Positions 1 through 8,502 of a stretch of DNA of 64,000 nucleotides are shown piece by piece. Every line of letters starts with the position of its first letter. Within the stretch, counting starts at the first letter, position 1. The notes under the pieces are model-generated. The model was not told the DNA's origin. It did no database searches and saw only the letters and a list, made by a program, of their open reading frames with translations. Where the stretch lies: assembly GCA_965226475.1 (NCBI GenBank), contig CBDDDJ010000005.1, positions 2,654,067 through 2,718,066 of the forward strand, written 5' to 3'. Position numbers and translations under genes: made by a program. Source of the stretch: JASLMY01 sp965226475. GTDB lineage: Bacteria > Pseudomonadota > Alphaproteobacteria > GCA-2731375.

Positions 1-288
1 CTCGCCAACCTCAAGCTCCTCATCATCGACGAGCTGGGTTTCGTGCCGCTCTCCAAGACCGGCGCCGAGTTGCTGTTCGAGGTGTTCAGCCAGCGCTACG
101 AGCGTGGCTCGATCCTGGTGACCTCCAACCTGCCATTCGACGAGTGGACGGAGGTTTTCGGCTCGGAACGCCTGACGGGGGCGTTGCTGGACCGCCTGAC
201 CCACCACGTCCATATCCTGGAAATGAACGGCGAAAGCTTCCGCCTCAAGCAGAGCCGAAGAAAACAGAAACCCGCAAAAAGCGCCTGA
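1..288 (+). CDS. istB: IS21-family helper ATPase IstB, C-terminal part
   Basis: The reading frame is open from base 1, so the start lies outside the window. It carries the Walker B-like LLIIDELGF followed by the family-typical run ending in NLPFDEWTEVFGSERLTGA and LLDRLTHH. IstB is the AAA+ helper that works with the IstA transposase on IS21 ends. The N-terminal Walker A region is not in view. The basic tail (SRRKQKPAKSA) is usual for the family. The sequence is clearly different from the istB at 42.9-43.7 kb, so it belongs to a different IS21 element. Confidence 0.9.
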   Translation, partial: LANLKLLIIDELGFVPLSKTGAELLFEVFSQRYERGSILVTSNLPFDEWTEVFGSERLTGALLDRLTHHVHILEMNGESFRLKQSRRKQKPAKSA

Positions 289-473
289 GCGGCATCCGCT
301 TGCCCCCGTGGGCCCACAGGCCCCTCCCACGCGCGCCGCGGCCTTTGCCTGCTGAGGGGCAGTCCACGCCGCGCGTGGGTCCCTCCCGTGGACTACGGGG
401 ACAAGCTCCTCACCGAACCAAAGTGGCCCACTTTTGCTCCGCCACATGGCCGGGTTTTACTCCGCCGTTGACA
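1..473 (+). mobile_element. Right end of an IS21-family element (IS21-gamma), cut by the window edge
   Basis: The segment holds the 3' part of an IstB-like gene and then about 185 bp of non-coding terminus that ends in TTGACA at 468-473. The same kind of ...TTGACA end closes the other two IS21 elements of this window. Immediately after it, an isoprenylcysteine methyltransferase-like reading frame starts in mid-protein, so the element end coincides with a gene truncation. The exact end is inferred from that junction. Confidence 0.7.
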
Positions 474-760
474 GCTGTTGGACCACCCGGATCATCACCC
501 TGCCCGGGGCGCCGCTGGTGCGCCGCGGTCCCTATCAGTTCCTCAGGCACCCGAACTATCTGATCGTCCAGGCGGAGATCGCTGTCCTGCCGCTGGCTTT
601 CGGCGCCTGGGAGGTGGCGCTGCTCTTTTCCGTCCTAAATGGTCAGCTGCTCCGCCGTCGCATCCGCATCGAGGACGAGGCCCTGGCGCCGCGCCGGAAC
701 CTCGCCGGCGCGCCCTTAACCGGCATGGCCTCGGTCGCGGTCAGGCTGCCGCGGGCTTGA
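474..760 (+). pseudogene. Isoprenylcysteine carboxyl methyltransferase-like membrane protein, 5'-truncated
   Basis: Only the C-terminal part remains, starting at WTTRIITLPG directly after the IS21-gamma end. It contains RRGPYQFLRHPNY, the R-G-P-Y...R-H-P-x-Y signature of the ICMT/phospholipid methyltransferase-like integral membrane family, then two hydrophobic stretches and a basic tail with RIRIEDEAL. The missing N-terminal membrane helices and start were removed by the IS. The 3' end overlaps the 3' end of the convergent MmgE/PrpD gene by 20 bp. It is probably inactive. The substrate is unknown; many bacterial members act on small molecules rather than prenyl-cysteine. Confidence 0.7.
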
Positions 761-2090
761 CCATCAGTCTCGCCACCTCGCCAACGCTCGGCTGGCCGTC
801 CAGGTCCCAGACCGCCCCGAGCAGCGCCTCGGCTCGCTCGGGCCCGAGCACATCGTTCGTGAGCATCCGGAACTTCGCTTCCAGCGCGTTGTCGGAGAGC
901 GGGTTCTCGGGCGAGCCCGTGGCATGGGCGACGTGGGTCTCGACCGTTCGGCCGTCGGCAAGGGTGATGGCGAGATGGGCCTCGTCCGCGCGGAACGACT
1001 CGTCGACGGTGGCCCTGACCTTGGCGCGGACGGCCCGGATGGTCGGGTCGGCGGCGCAGGAATCGGCAAACTGGGCGATGTGCGCCCTGCCGTCGACCAA
1101 TGCCGCGGCGACGCAATGCTGGAACGAGAACTTGCCTTCGAAGCCCGAAGCGGGCTCAGGCCGGTCCATCAGCTCGAGGACCAGGGGATGCACGCGAAGC
1201 TCGATTGCGCGGACCTCCTCGGGCGCCAGGGCGTGCGCACCCTGGAGCTGGATGACGGCGTCCTGGATGGGGTGGCAGGGGACGCCGTTGGCATAGGGCT
1301 TGAGACCGTTGTTCCGGAGCTACCAGCGCGCGCCGAGCTCGCCGAGGAGCGCTTCCTCGCTGTGGCCGGCAGGCGAAAGCACAGCCCAGAAGCCGCGCCG
1401 CCCACCAAAAATGTCATCGGCGGAGCTGAATCCGCTTTTCGCCAGCGTCGCCGCCTGCAGGCCGCTGCTCGCCGCCCGGGCCGGATGCATCGCCTTGGCG
1501 TCGCTGCCGATCACCTCGCGCACCCCGCCGGCCTGCGTCCCGGCCGTGCCGAGGGCGTAGCGCATCCGCTCGGCGTCCAGACCCAACAGCCATCCCGTGC
1601 CAGCCGCGGCAGCGAACACACCCGCCGTGCCGGTGATGTGCCAGCCGGCGTCGTAGTGCCAGGGGTGGACCGACAGGGCCAGCCGGCACGCCGTCTCGGC
1701 GCCAAGCACGAACGCGGCCAGCGCCGCCCTGCCCGCAGCACCGCAATCCTCGGCGAGCGCCAGCACCGCCGGCCAGACGGGTGCGGTCGGGTGCAGCATG
1801 GTGGGGAAGTGGGTGTCGTCGAAGTCCTGCAGGTGGGCCATGTAGCCGTTGAGCAGCGCGGCATTGCCCGGGCTGGTCCTGAGGCCGGCGCCGATCGCCG
1901 TCGCCCGCGGGCGCGCGCCTTCGGCCCGCGCCCATTCCAGCAGTGATCGGACGGGCCTGGCGTCCGAGGCAGCGATCGAGACGGCCAGAAAGTTGATCAA
2001 CGTTCTCTGGGCCTCGTGCAGAGTCCACTCGGGAAGCTCGCTGGCCTTGGCGCCTGCGAGATACTCGGCGAGGCATCGGGTTGCCGACAT
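741..2090 (-). pseudogene. MmgE/PrpD family protein interrupted by one in-frame amber codon
   Basis: Two collinear segments in the same frame together make a normal-length (about 449 residue) MmgE/PrpD protein. The first holds the helical-domain motifs LINFLAVSIA, NGYMAHLQDFDDTH and MLHPTAPVWPAVLALAE; the second holds NGLKPYANGVPCHPIQDAVI and EELRVHPLVLEL-type sequence. The only break is a TAG at 1322-1320. The family includes 2-methylcitrate dehydratase and related hydro-lyases acting on tricarboxylate-like acids. The start at 2090 is chosen because GAGGAGG lies 6 nt upstream. It diverges from the GMC oxidoreductase, with an IS1595 element between them. It is inactive unless the amber codon is suppressed or is a sequencing error. 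Confidence 0.85.
1320..1322 (-). other. In-frame amber stop inside MmgE/PrpD
   Basis: The minus strand reads GCGCGCTGG-TAG-CTCCGGAAC, giving ARW-stop-LRNNGLKPYAN. The frame upstream and downstream is the same, so this is a single nonsense substitution and not a frameshift. Confidence 0.85.
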
Positions 2091-2141
2091 CGAAGCCTCC
2101 TCGGTGCGTCGCGGCTTGACCAGACAGCGATCATACAAGAA

Positions 2142-3171
2142 CCTGATTACGCACTTTACTCAGCCGGGTTGATGTGGTACAAATCATGAACTAATGGCAG
2201 TTTTTCTGGAGGTTCACAATGCCACGCAACAAGGTTCAGTTCCAGAAGGGGCTCAGCGAAGCGCGTTTCCGTGAGCTGTACGGTAGCGAGGAGCAGTGTC
2301 GCGAGGCGCTGTTCCGCTGGCGCTGGCCGGAGGGGTTCTCCTGCCCGCGATGCGGCGCCACGCGCCATTGCGAGATCGCCGGGCGAAAACTCTACCAATG
2401 CGCCGCCTGCCGTCATCAAGTCTCGCTGACCGCCGGCACGCTCTTCCACGCGACCAAGCTGGCGCTGACGCTGTGGTTCTCGGCGATCTATCACATGACC
2501 CAATCGAAGAAGGGGATCTCCTCCATCGAACTCGGCCGCCGGCTCGGCGTCACCCAGACCACGGCCTGGAAGATCAAGCAGAAACTGATGCAGTCCATGC
2601 TCGAGCGCGACGCCGAATTGCCGCTCACCAGGCGGGTGGAGATGGACGATGCCTACCTCGGCGGCCGGCGTTCCGGAGCCAAGCGCGGCCGGGGCGCGCC
2701 GGGCAAGACGCCATTCGTCGCCGCCGTCCAGACCACGAGGGAGGGCCAGCCCGTGCGCATCAAGCTCCGCCGCGTCAAGGGCTTCCGCAAGAGCGAGATC
2801 GCCAAGATGGCCAAGCGCGACCTGAGCCCTGGGGCGACCGTCTTCAGCGATGGGCTCGGCTGCTTCACCGCGGTCACCGCGCAAGGCTGTGCGCACCATC
2901 CGATACCCACTGGCTCCGGACCCGGGGCCGTCGCCGTGCCCGCCTTCAAATGGGTCAACACCACCCTCGGCAATCTCAAAAACACCCTGCCCGGTACCTA
3001 CCATGCGATCCGACCCAAGCATGTGCCGCGCTACCTGGCGGCGTTCCAATACCGATACAACCGCCGCTACCGGCTAGCCGATATGATCGAGGCCCTCGGC
3101 CGCGATGCCCTGCGCACGCCGCCCATGCCATATCGGCTCCTGAAGTTGGCTGAGGTTAGTGCGTAATCAGG
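2142..3171 (+). mobile_element. IS1595-family insertion sequence with perfect 8-bp target duplication
   Basis: Terminal inverted repeats of 24 bp (2142-2165 and 3148-3171) match at 21 positions and begin CCTGATTACGCACT. The element is flanked by the direct repeat tacaagaa at 2134-2141 and 3172-3179, the 8-bp duplication expected for IS1595 elements. It carries one intact transposase. It sits in the intergenic region between the divergent MmgE/PrpD and GMC oxidoreductase genes and so probably separates or replaces their promoters. Confidence 0.93.
2219..3166 (+). CDS. IS1595-family transposase (ISXO2-like)
   Basis: The 315-residue protein has an N-terminal zinc ribbon (CPRCGA...CAAC at about residues 41-63), a helix-turn-helix region (LGRRLGVTQTTAWKIKQKL) and the ISXO2-like DDE domain starting VEMDDAYLGGRRSGAKRGRG, with a later D in FSDGLG and the C-terminal FKWVNTTLGNLKNTLPGTYH segment. 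The length is normal and no frameshift is seen, so it may be active. The stop codon lies inside the right inverted repeat. Start choice: ATG at 2219 with TGGAGG about 7 nt upstream. Confidence 0.95.
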   Translation: MPRNKVQFQKGLSEARFRELYGSEEQCREALFRWRWPEGFSCPRCGATRHCEIAGRKLYQCAACRHQVSLTAGTLFHATKLALTLWFSAIYHMTQSKKGISSIELGRRLGVTQTTAWKIKQKLMQSMLERDAELPLTRRVEMDDAYLGGRRSGAKRGRGAPGKTPFVAAVQTTREGQPVRIKLRRVKGFRKSEIAKMAKRDLSPGATVFSDGLGCFTAVTAQGCAHHPIPTGSGPGAVAVPAFKWVNTTLGNLKNTLPGTYHAIRPKHVPRYLAAFQYRYNRRYRLADMIEALGRDALRTPPMPYRLLKLAEVSA

Positions 3172-3269
3172 TACAAGAATGCCGCCGCGAATCATCCCGC
3201 GCCCTGGCCATGAGGACCATCCTAGCCGATAATTCCGACAAAGCTTTGCGCTGGGGGAGACGGGCAAAG

Positions 3270-4862
3270 ATGAGCGGAGAGACCTATGACTACATCGTCG
3301 TCGGCGCCGGCTCGGCAGGCTGTGTCCTGGCGAACCGGTTGACCGCGAGCGGGGAGTTCAGCGTGCTGTTGCTCGAGGCGGGGCCGAGGAGCCACCCGTG
3401 GGTGCCCATTCCGATCGGCGTCGGCAAGCTGATTGACAATCCCAAGGTGAACTGGTGCTACGAATCCGAGCCGGAGGACAACACCGAGCAGAGGCGCATT
3501 CCGGTACCGCGGGGTCGCGTGCTCGGCGGCTCGAGTTCGATCAATGCAATGACGTTCGTGCGTGGGCAGCCACGCGATTACGACGGCTGGGCGCAGCTCG
3601 GGAACCGGGGCTGGGCCTTCAGTGACGTGCTGCCACTCTTCCGGGCCATGGAGAACTACGAAGGCGGCGACGGGGATCTCCGCGGCCGCGACGGCCCGCT
3701 CCAGGTGACGGAAGTGGACGATGCGAGCCCACTTTACGATGCGCTGTTCGAGGCCGGCGACCAGATCGGACTTCGGCTCAATCCAGACTACAACGGCCGG
3801 AGTCAGGAAGGCTTGGGCACAGCCCAGGCGACGATCCGGAACGGCCGGAGGATGAGTACGGCCCGTTGCTACCTCGAGCCCGCGAAGGCGCGCGCCAACC
3901 TGGAGGTTCGCACCCGCACCCATGCGGAGGCGTTGCTGCTGGAGGACGGGCGCTGCGTCGGCGTTCGTCATTCACGCGATGGCGTGGTTCGCGAGGCCCG
4001 GTCGCGGCGCGAGGTGATCGTGAGCGCGGGCTCGGTCAACTCGCCCCAGTTGCTCGAACTCTCCGGCATTGGACGGCCCGAGGTGCTGCGGGCCCACGGC
4101 ATCGAGGTCCGACATCCGCTGCCCGGCGTCGGCGAGAACCTTCGAGACCACTTCGCCCCACGGCTGATTTGGCACATCAGCAAACCGGGCGTCACCTACA
4201 ACGACCGGGCTCGAGGCCTCGGGCTGGTGTGGCAGGTGCTGCGCTATGCGCTGACCCGCCGCGGCTTCTTCAGCCTGAACGCCGGCCCCATCATGGGCTT
4301 CTTCCGCACCCGCGACGGTCTCGACGGCCCCGACGTCCAGCTCGCCATCACACCCTTTGCGTTCAGCAGTGTCGAAAAGCGCAAGCTGGCGCGCGAGCCC
4401 GGCATCACGGTGCCGGTCTATCAACTCCGCCCGGAGAGCACCGGCAGCATCCACGTCAAATCGGCCGAGGCGAGAACGCCGCCGGCGATCCGTTTCAACT
4501 TCCTTTCGGCCGCGGTGGACCGGGAGACGGTCCTGGCCGGGGTGCGCTTCGCGCGCCGCCTGATCGAGGCCCCGGCCATGGATGAGTTCCGCGGGCAGGA
4601 GAAGAGCCCCGGCGCGGCTGTCCAGAGCGACGAGGCGCTGCTCGACTGGATCCGGGCCACAGCGGAAACCGCGTACCACCCCGTCGGCACCTGCAAGATG
4701 GGATCGGACGAGATGGCGGTGGTCGACGAGCGCCTGCGGGTGCGCGGGATCGACGGCCTCAGGATCGCCGATGGCTCCATCATGCCGACACTGGTCTCCG
4801 GCAACACCAACGCCGCCTGCATCGTCATCGGTGAAAAGGCGGCGGGGATGATCCTCGAGTGA
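3270..4862 (+). CDS. GMC family FAD-dependent oxidoreductase (choline dehydrogenase-like)
   Basis: The 530-residue protein starts with the Rossmann FAD motif DYIVVGAGSAGCVLANRL, followed by LLLEAG, the GMC signature PRGRVLGGSSSINAM and the second signature AGSVNSPQLLELSGIG. The C-terminal catalytic region has AYHPVGTCKMG and SGNTNAACIVIGE, supplying the His/Asn pair of the family. These enzymes oxidise alcohol groups using FAD, usually in the cytoplasm. The substrate cannot be deduced, but the adjacent TRAP uptake system suggests it oxidises an imported organic acid or alcohol. The start at 3270 follows GGGGGAGA; the longer upstream frame begins inside the IS element and is rejected. No damage is seen. 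Confidence 0.92.
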   Translation: MSGETYDYIVVGAGSAGCVLANRLTASGEFSVLLLEAGPRSHPWVPIPIGVGKLIDNPKVNWCYESEPEDNTEQRRIPVPRGRVLGGSSSINAMTFVRGQPRDYDGWAQLGNRGWAFSDVLPLFRAMENYEGGDGDLRGRDGPLQVTEVDDASPLYDALFEAGDQIGLRLNPDYNGRSQEGLGTAQATIRNGRRMSTARCYLEPAKARANLEVRTRTHAEALLLEDGRCVGVRHSRDGVVREARSRREVIVSAGSVNSPQLLELSGIGRPEVLRAHGIEVRHPLPGVGENLRDHFAPRLIWHISKPGVTYNDRARGLGLVWQVLRYALTRRGFFSLNAGPIMGFFRTRDGLDGPDVQLAITPFAFSSVEKRKLAREPGITVPVYQLRPESTGSIHVKSAEARTPPAIRFNFLSAAVDRETVLAGVRFARRLIEAPAMDEFRGQEKSPGAAVQSDEALLDWIRATAETAYHPVGTCKMGSDEMAVVDERLRVRGIDGLRIADGSIMPTLVSGNTNAACIVIGEKAAGMILE

Positions 4863-5047
4863 GAGCGGAGTACGGCAGCGAGATGACAACGGGCAACGTT
4901 GCGGATATCGTACCTTTGAGGCGCGCAATGCCGACGCCTCTGTACGACGGACATTTCGTGCATTAGCCGTCCCCGAACGACGGTTGCGCGGTCGCAGCTC
5001 CGAGACGGGATGGCCAGGGATAACGCCATCGCAAGGGAGGACACGCC

Positions 5048-6127
5048 ATGGCTCTGAAACACGCAATCGCGGGCATATCCGCCTTATCCTTCGTGTACGT
5101 CGCAGCGGTTCCATCCGTTTCCCAGGCGGCGGACCTGGTCTACGCCAACGGCTACGCCAAGACGCACGTTCAGGTCGGCGTCCTGGCGGACGAATGGATC
5201 GAAAAGATCAACAAGGCGACCGATGGTCGCGTCAAGATCCGTCACGTCGCCGGCGGGGCCTTGCTCAAGCCCGAGAAGATGCTCGAAGGCGTGGCCGGCC
5301 AAGTCGCCGACGCCGGCTCGATGGTAGCCTCGTTCTTCCCAGGGCAGCTTCCCATCTCGGCGACGCTCGCGAGCACCGTCGATCTCGACATCGGCAACAA
5401 GCTCGACATGCGCGGCGTGGCCGCGATCACGATGAAGCTCCTGGAGGAATTCGACGCTTTCAACGACGAATACGCGAAGCAGGGCGTGACCCCCGTCCTT
5501 TGGGTGCCGACGCCTTCCTATGGGATCATCTCGAAGGAGCCGATCACCTCGTTGGCGGATCTGAAGGGGAAGAAGATCCGGATCTTCGGCAACAACCTGC
5601 CCAAGCTGCTCGCCGCCGCGGGAGCCGTGCCCCAACCGGTGGCGTTCGGCGAGATCTACACCAGCCTGCAGACCGGCCTTCTGGACGGCGCCATGACCGA
5701 CCCACCCGCCATGGTCATGGGCAAGTTCGGGGAGATCGCCAAGCACGTCATGGTCATGGGCCCAGGCGACGGCGCCCTGACCGCGCTCGCGCCGGTCGTC
5801 TACTTCTTCAACAACGACAGCTTCGACAAGCTCTCCAAGGCAGATCAGGAAGCCATCAAGAAGGTCAGTCGGGATATGACACTGACGGCCTGCGATACTA
5901 TGGTGGAGACCCAGAACAAGGCCCTGGGGCAACTCAAGGACATGGGGGTGACCATCCACCACCTGCCCGCCGCCGATGCCGCTCAGCTCGCCCAGCAGGC
6001 CCCCAACTTCTACGACTTGGCCGCAGCAAACCTGAACGATAGGGGCTATCCCGGTACCGCCATCGTCAAGCGCTACCAGGAACTGGCCGCAGACTACATC
6101 TCGGGCGCGTGGAAGCCGTGGAACTAG
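5048..6127 (+). CDS. dctP: TRAP transporter substrate-binding protein, DctP family
   Basis: The 359-residue periplasmic protein has a Sec signal peptide (basic MALKHA, a hydrophobic core, then SVSQA before ADLVYA, predicted cleavage after residue 27). The mature part has DctP features: LADEWIEKINKAT, an invariant-type LKGKKIRIFGNN segment (about residues 174-185) including the ligand-contacting Arg, and SLQTGLLDGAMTDPPAMV. It binds an anionic solute and delivers it to the DctQM permease. The start is preceded by GGGAGGA. It is the first gene of a three-gene cluster and is separated from dctQ by a strong stem-loop. The ligand is unknown; the neighbouring dehydrogenase and PrpD-like genes suggest an organic acid. 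Confidence 0.93.
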   Translation: MALKHAIAGISALSFVYVAAVPSVSQAADLVYANGYAKTHVQVGVLADEWIEKINKATDGRVKIRHVAGGALLKPEKMLEGVAGQVADAGSMVASFFPGQLPISATLASTVDLDIGNKLDMRGVAAITMKLLEEFDAFNDEYAKQGVTPVLWVPTPSYGIISKEPITSLADLKGKKIRIFGNNLPKLLAAAGAVPQPVAFGEIYTSLQTGLLDGAMTDPPAMVMGKFGEIAKHVMVMGPGDGALTALAPVVYFFNNDSFDKLSKADQEAIKKVSRDMTLTACDTMVETQNKALGQLKDMGVTIHHLPAADAAQLAQQAPNFYDLAAANLNDRGYPGTAIVKRYQELAADYISGAWKPWN

Positions 6128-6186
6128 TCGTGCGGCGAGCCGTGTGACCGATACCAGAGGTCCATTCGACAGGTCCCTCACGAACA

Positions 6187-6218
6187 GCCGCCGCCCGCAG
6201 GCAGCAGCGGGCGGCGGC
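6187..6218 (+). promoter_or_regulatory. Intercistronic stem-loop between dctP and dctQ
   Basis: A perfect 12-bp GC-only stem (GCCGCCGCCCGC / GCGGGCGGCGGC) with an 8-nt loop lies in the 116-bp dctP-dctQ gap. There is no U tract, so it is more likely a processing or mRNA-stabilising hairpin, or a partial attenuator, than a full terminator. Such an element would give more binding protein than permease, as is common for periplasmic uptake operons. The role is inferred. Confidence 0.65.
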
Positions 6219-6243
6219 GCCCGTTTGATCGGGGACTGACGCC

Positions 6244-6771
6244 TTGACGGCCACGCTCGACCGGGTGTTGGAACGGCTGCTGATTTACTCCGCGTGGGTC
6301 AGCGGCATCGCGCTTTTCTGTCTCGCTGCCATGATCACCGTGGACGTATTCGTCCGCTGGTTGACCGGTCGTCCCTTCATCGGGGTATTTGAGGTCTCCC
6401 AGGTCATTCTCGTCGTGGTGACCTTCCTGGCGATCGGCCTGGTGCAGTACCGCCAGAGACAGCTCCGCGTCGACATCTTCAGCGCCCGGGCCAAGGGGCT
6501 TTCGGCGCGCCTACTGACAGTCCTGGACTGCGTGATCGGCCTTGCCTTCTTCGGCCTCCTGCTCTGGACCGGCGGGATGGAATGGGTCAAGGCGTACACC
6601 GGCGAATACCTGCGCCGCGGCATGGTCGAGATTCCGACCGCCATTCCGCTGGCCTTCTTGGTGATCGGCACCTTCTTCATGTGCCTGACGCTGTTGTTCC
6701 GTCTGATCACGGCATTGTTCGGTAACGCCGAAGCCGAACGCACGGGCGATCAACGGTCCGAACAGGTCTGA
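6244..6771 (+). CDS. dctQ: TRAP transporter small permease subunit, DctQ family
   Basis: The 175-residue protein has four hydrophobic segments (about residues 10-35, 45-68, 92-112 and 130-155), the size and topology of DctQ small subunits. It contains FVRWLTGRPFIGVFEVSQV, which resembles the conserved first loop and second helix of the family. DctQ pairs with DctM in the inner membrane. The start is a TTG at 6244 preceded by GGGGA; no better ATG covers the first helix. It ends 7 nt before dctM. Confidence 0.88.
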   Translation: MTATLDRVLERLLIYSAWVSGIALFCLAAMITVDVFVRWLTGRPFIGVFEVSQVILVVVTFLAIGLVQYRQRQLRVDIFSARAKGLSARLLTVLDCVIGLAFFGLLLWTGGMEWVKAYTGEYLRRGMVEIPTAIPLAFLVIGTFFMCLTLLFRLITALFGNAEAERTGDQRSEQV

Positions 6772-6778
6772 CCCGGCG

Positions 6779-8083
6779 ATGGATCCGGCCGCGCTGTCGA
6801 TGCTGGTTGCGTTGGCCCTCATGGTGCCGTTGTTCTTGGCCGGCGTGCATATTGGCGTCGTGCTCGGCATCTCGGGCGTCATCGGATCGATCGTCTTCAC
6901 CGGCACCGTCGCCACCGGCTTCAACCTGCCGTTGATCCAGGCGATCTCCGTCTCCGCGTCCTACAGCCTGATGGTGATTCCGCTCTTCATCGGCCTCGGC
7001 GCCCTGGCGGCGGCATCGGGAATGACCACCGACCTCTTCAACATGTCCTACAGGTGGGTCGGCCGAGTGCCGGGCGGCATCGGGGTGGCCACCGTCGCCG
7101 CATGTGCCGGCATGGCGTCGATCACCGGATCGAGCGTAGCGACCTCCGCGGCGATGGCCCGGATCGCCCTGCCGGAGCTGCGCCGGTTCAACTACGACGA
7201 GGGCTTGTCCGTCGGTGTGGTGGCCGCCGGCGGCACGGTCGCGATCATGATTCCCCCCAGCATCACCCTCATCCTGTTTGCGATCTTCGCCGAACAGTCC
7301 GTCGGCAAGCTTCTGATCGCCGGCATCCTGCCCGGGATGCTGTCCAGTTTGCTCTACGCGGTGATGATCATCGGGCGCTGCAAGCTCAATCCTCGGTTGG
7401 GTCCAATCGGACCAAAGTTCAAATGGCGCGAGAAATGGTCGTCGGTGCCGAATGTCGTGCCGTTCGTGGGCATTGTCCTGGTGATCCTGCTCGGCATTCT
7501 GTTCGGCATCTGGACACCCACGGAATCGGCCGCGGTCGGCGTCGTCTTCGTCATGCTGGTGGGGCTCGTCCGGCGTCGGCTGAGCCTGGCACGTCTCGCC
7601 GAGGCCTTCGTCGATGCCGTGGTCTCGTCCGCATCGGTTCTGATGATTGTGATCGGTTCGCTGATCTTCAGCAACTTTCTCGCGCTCAACGGTTTCAGCG
7701 AGATCATCACCGAAGAGATCGTCGCCCTGGATCTCTCACCCTTCGCCCTGTTCGTCATGTTCATGTTCTTCTATCTGGTCCTCGGCACCGTGATGGAGCC
7801 GACCGGCATCCTGGCGCTCACGATCCCCCTGGTGATGCCGATCGTTGCCGTAGTGGGCTGGAGCCCGATTTGGTTCGGCGTAATTCTGGTGAAGATGATG
7901 GAGGTGGCCGCGGTGACACCGCCGGTGGGCCTCAACCTCTATGCCGTCAAGGCGGCGGTGCCGGAAGTCCCGATCTCCACGATTTACCGCGGCGCCGTGT
8001 TCTTCTGGCTGATCGACATCGCCGTGGTGTTCCTCCTCTACCTGTTGCCGATCATCGTCTTGGTGCTGCCGAACCTAATGTGA
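6779..8083 (+). CDS. dctM: TRAP transporter large permease subunit, DctM family
   Basis: The 434-residue, very hydrophobic protein has about 12 membrane segments and DctM hallmarks: MASITGSSVATSAAMARIALPELRR-type sequence, the GGTVAIMIPPSI motif, GIWTPTESAAVG and VMEPTGILALTIPL, then VAAVTPPVGLNLY. It forms the Na+-coupled transport pathway with DctQ. The gene is intact and follows dctQ with a 7-nt gap, so it is probably co-transcribed. No clear terminator was seen after it. Confidence 0.93.
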   Translation: MDPAALSMLVALALMVPLFLAGVHIGVVLGISGVIGSIVFTGTVATGFNLPLIQAISVSASYSLMVIPLFIGLGALAAASGMTTDLFNMSYRWVGRVPGGIGVATVAACAGMASITGSSVATSAAMARIALPELRRFNYDEGLSVGVVAAGGTVAIMIPPSITLILFAIFAEQSVGKLLIAGILPGMLSSLLYAVMIIGRCKLNPRLGPIGPKFKWREKWSSVPNVVPFVGIVLVILLGILFGIWTPTESAAVGVVFVMLVGLVRRRLSLARLAEAFVDAVVSSASVLMIVIGSLIFSNFLALNGFSEIITEEIVALDLSPFALFVMFMFFYLVLGTVMEPTGILALTIPLVMPIVAVVGWSPIWFGVILVKMMEVAAVTPPVGLNLYAVKAAVPEVPISTIYRGAVFFWLIDIAVVFLLYLLPIIVLVLPNLM

Positions 8084-8502
8084 GGCCCAGATCGGACGCG
8101 TTGGTCCGCCCGGGCGTCGTCCGGACTTGTCGGTGCTGAAGCGCCGGGAGCCTCAGTGCGCGATTTCGGTGCCAGCCAGCCGCGACGGCACCGCTGTTCG
8201 CCTGTCTACCGGCCGGGCTGGTGTGATTTGGTGGGCCGATCGCGGGGTCGCTGTTCAGCCGCGTCTGGAACCCGCGGGGCTCGTAACGGTTTGTCGATCC
8301 GAGGGCCTCGTTAAGTCGTGACCTTTGGGAACACCAGTTCCGGCGTTGTCACGTTAAACATAGTGTGACGGAGTAACGCGACAGTTCGAGCAGGGTCAGG
8401 CGACAGCGGTGATCTGGCGCCATTGATCGAACGCCTGGCCCCGAAAGAGGCGAAGTGTTCGGCGAGAGAGCATTGTCAGAGTAAATCCGCTTGAGCCTGT
8501 TA
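8084..8502 (+). other. Non-coding stretch after dctM
   Basis: No convincing gene is seen. On the minus strand a short open segment reading MLSRRTLRLFRGQAFDQWRQ and ending at the TGA near 8400 looks like the C-terminal scrap of an unidentified protein. The IS630 element begins at the end of this stretch. Confidence 0.4.

Noticed and set aside
4863..5047. Promoter for the TRAP operon.
   Set aside because: No convincing -35/-10 pair or operator could be distinguished in this high-GC gap.
5084..6181. A long minus-strand frame opposite dctP.
   Set aside because: High-GC antisense shadow; no signal peptide or recognisable motif, and dctP on the plus strand is clear.
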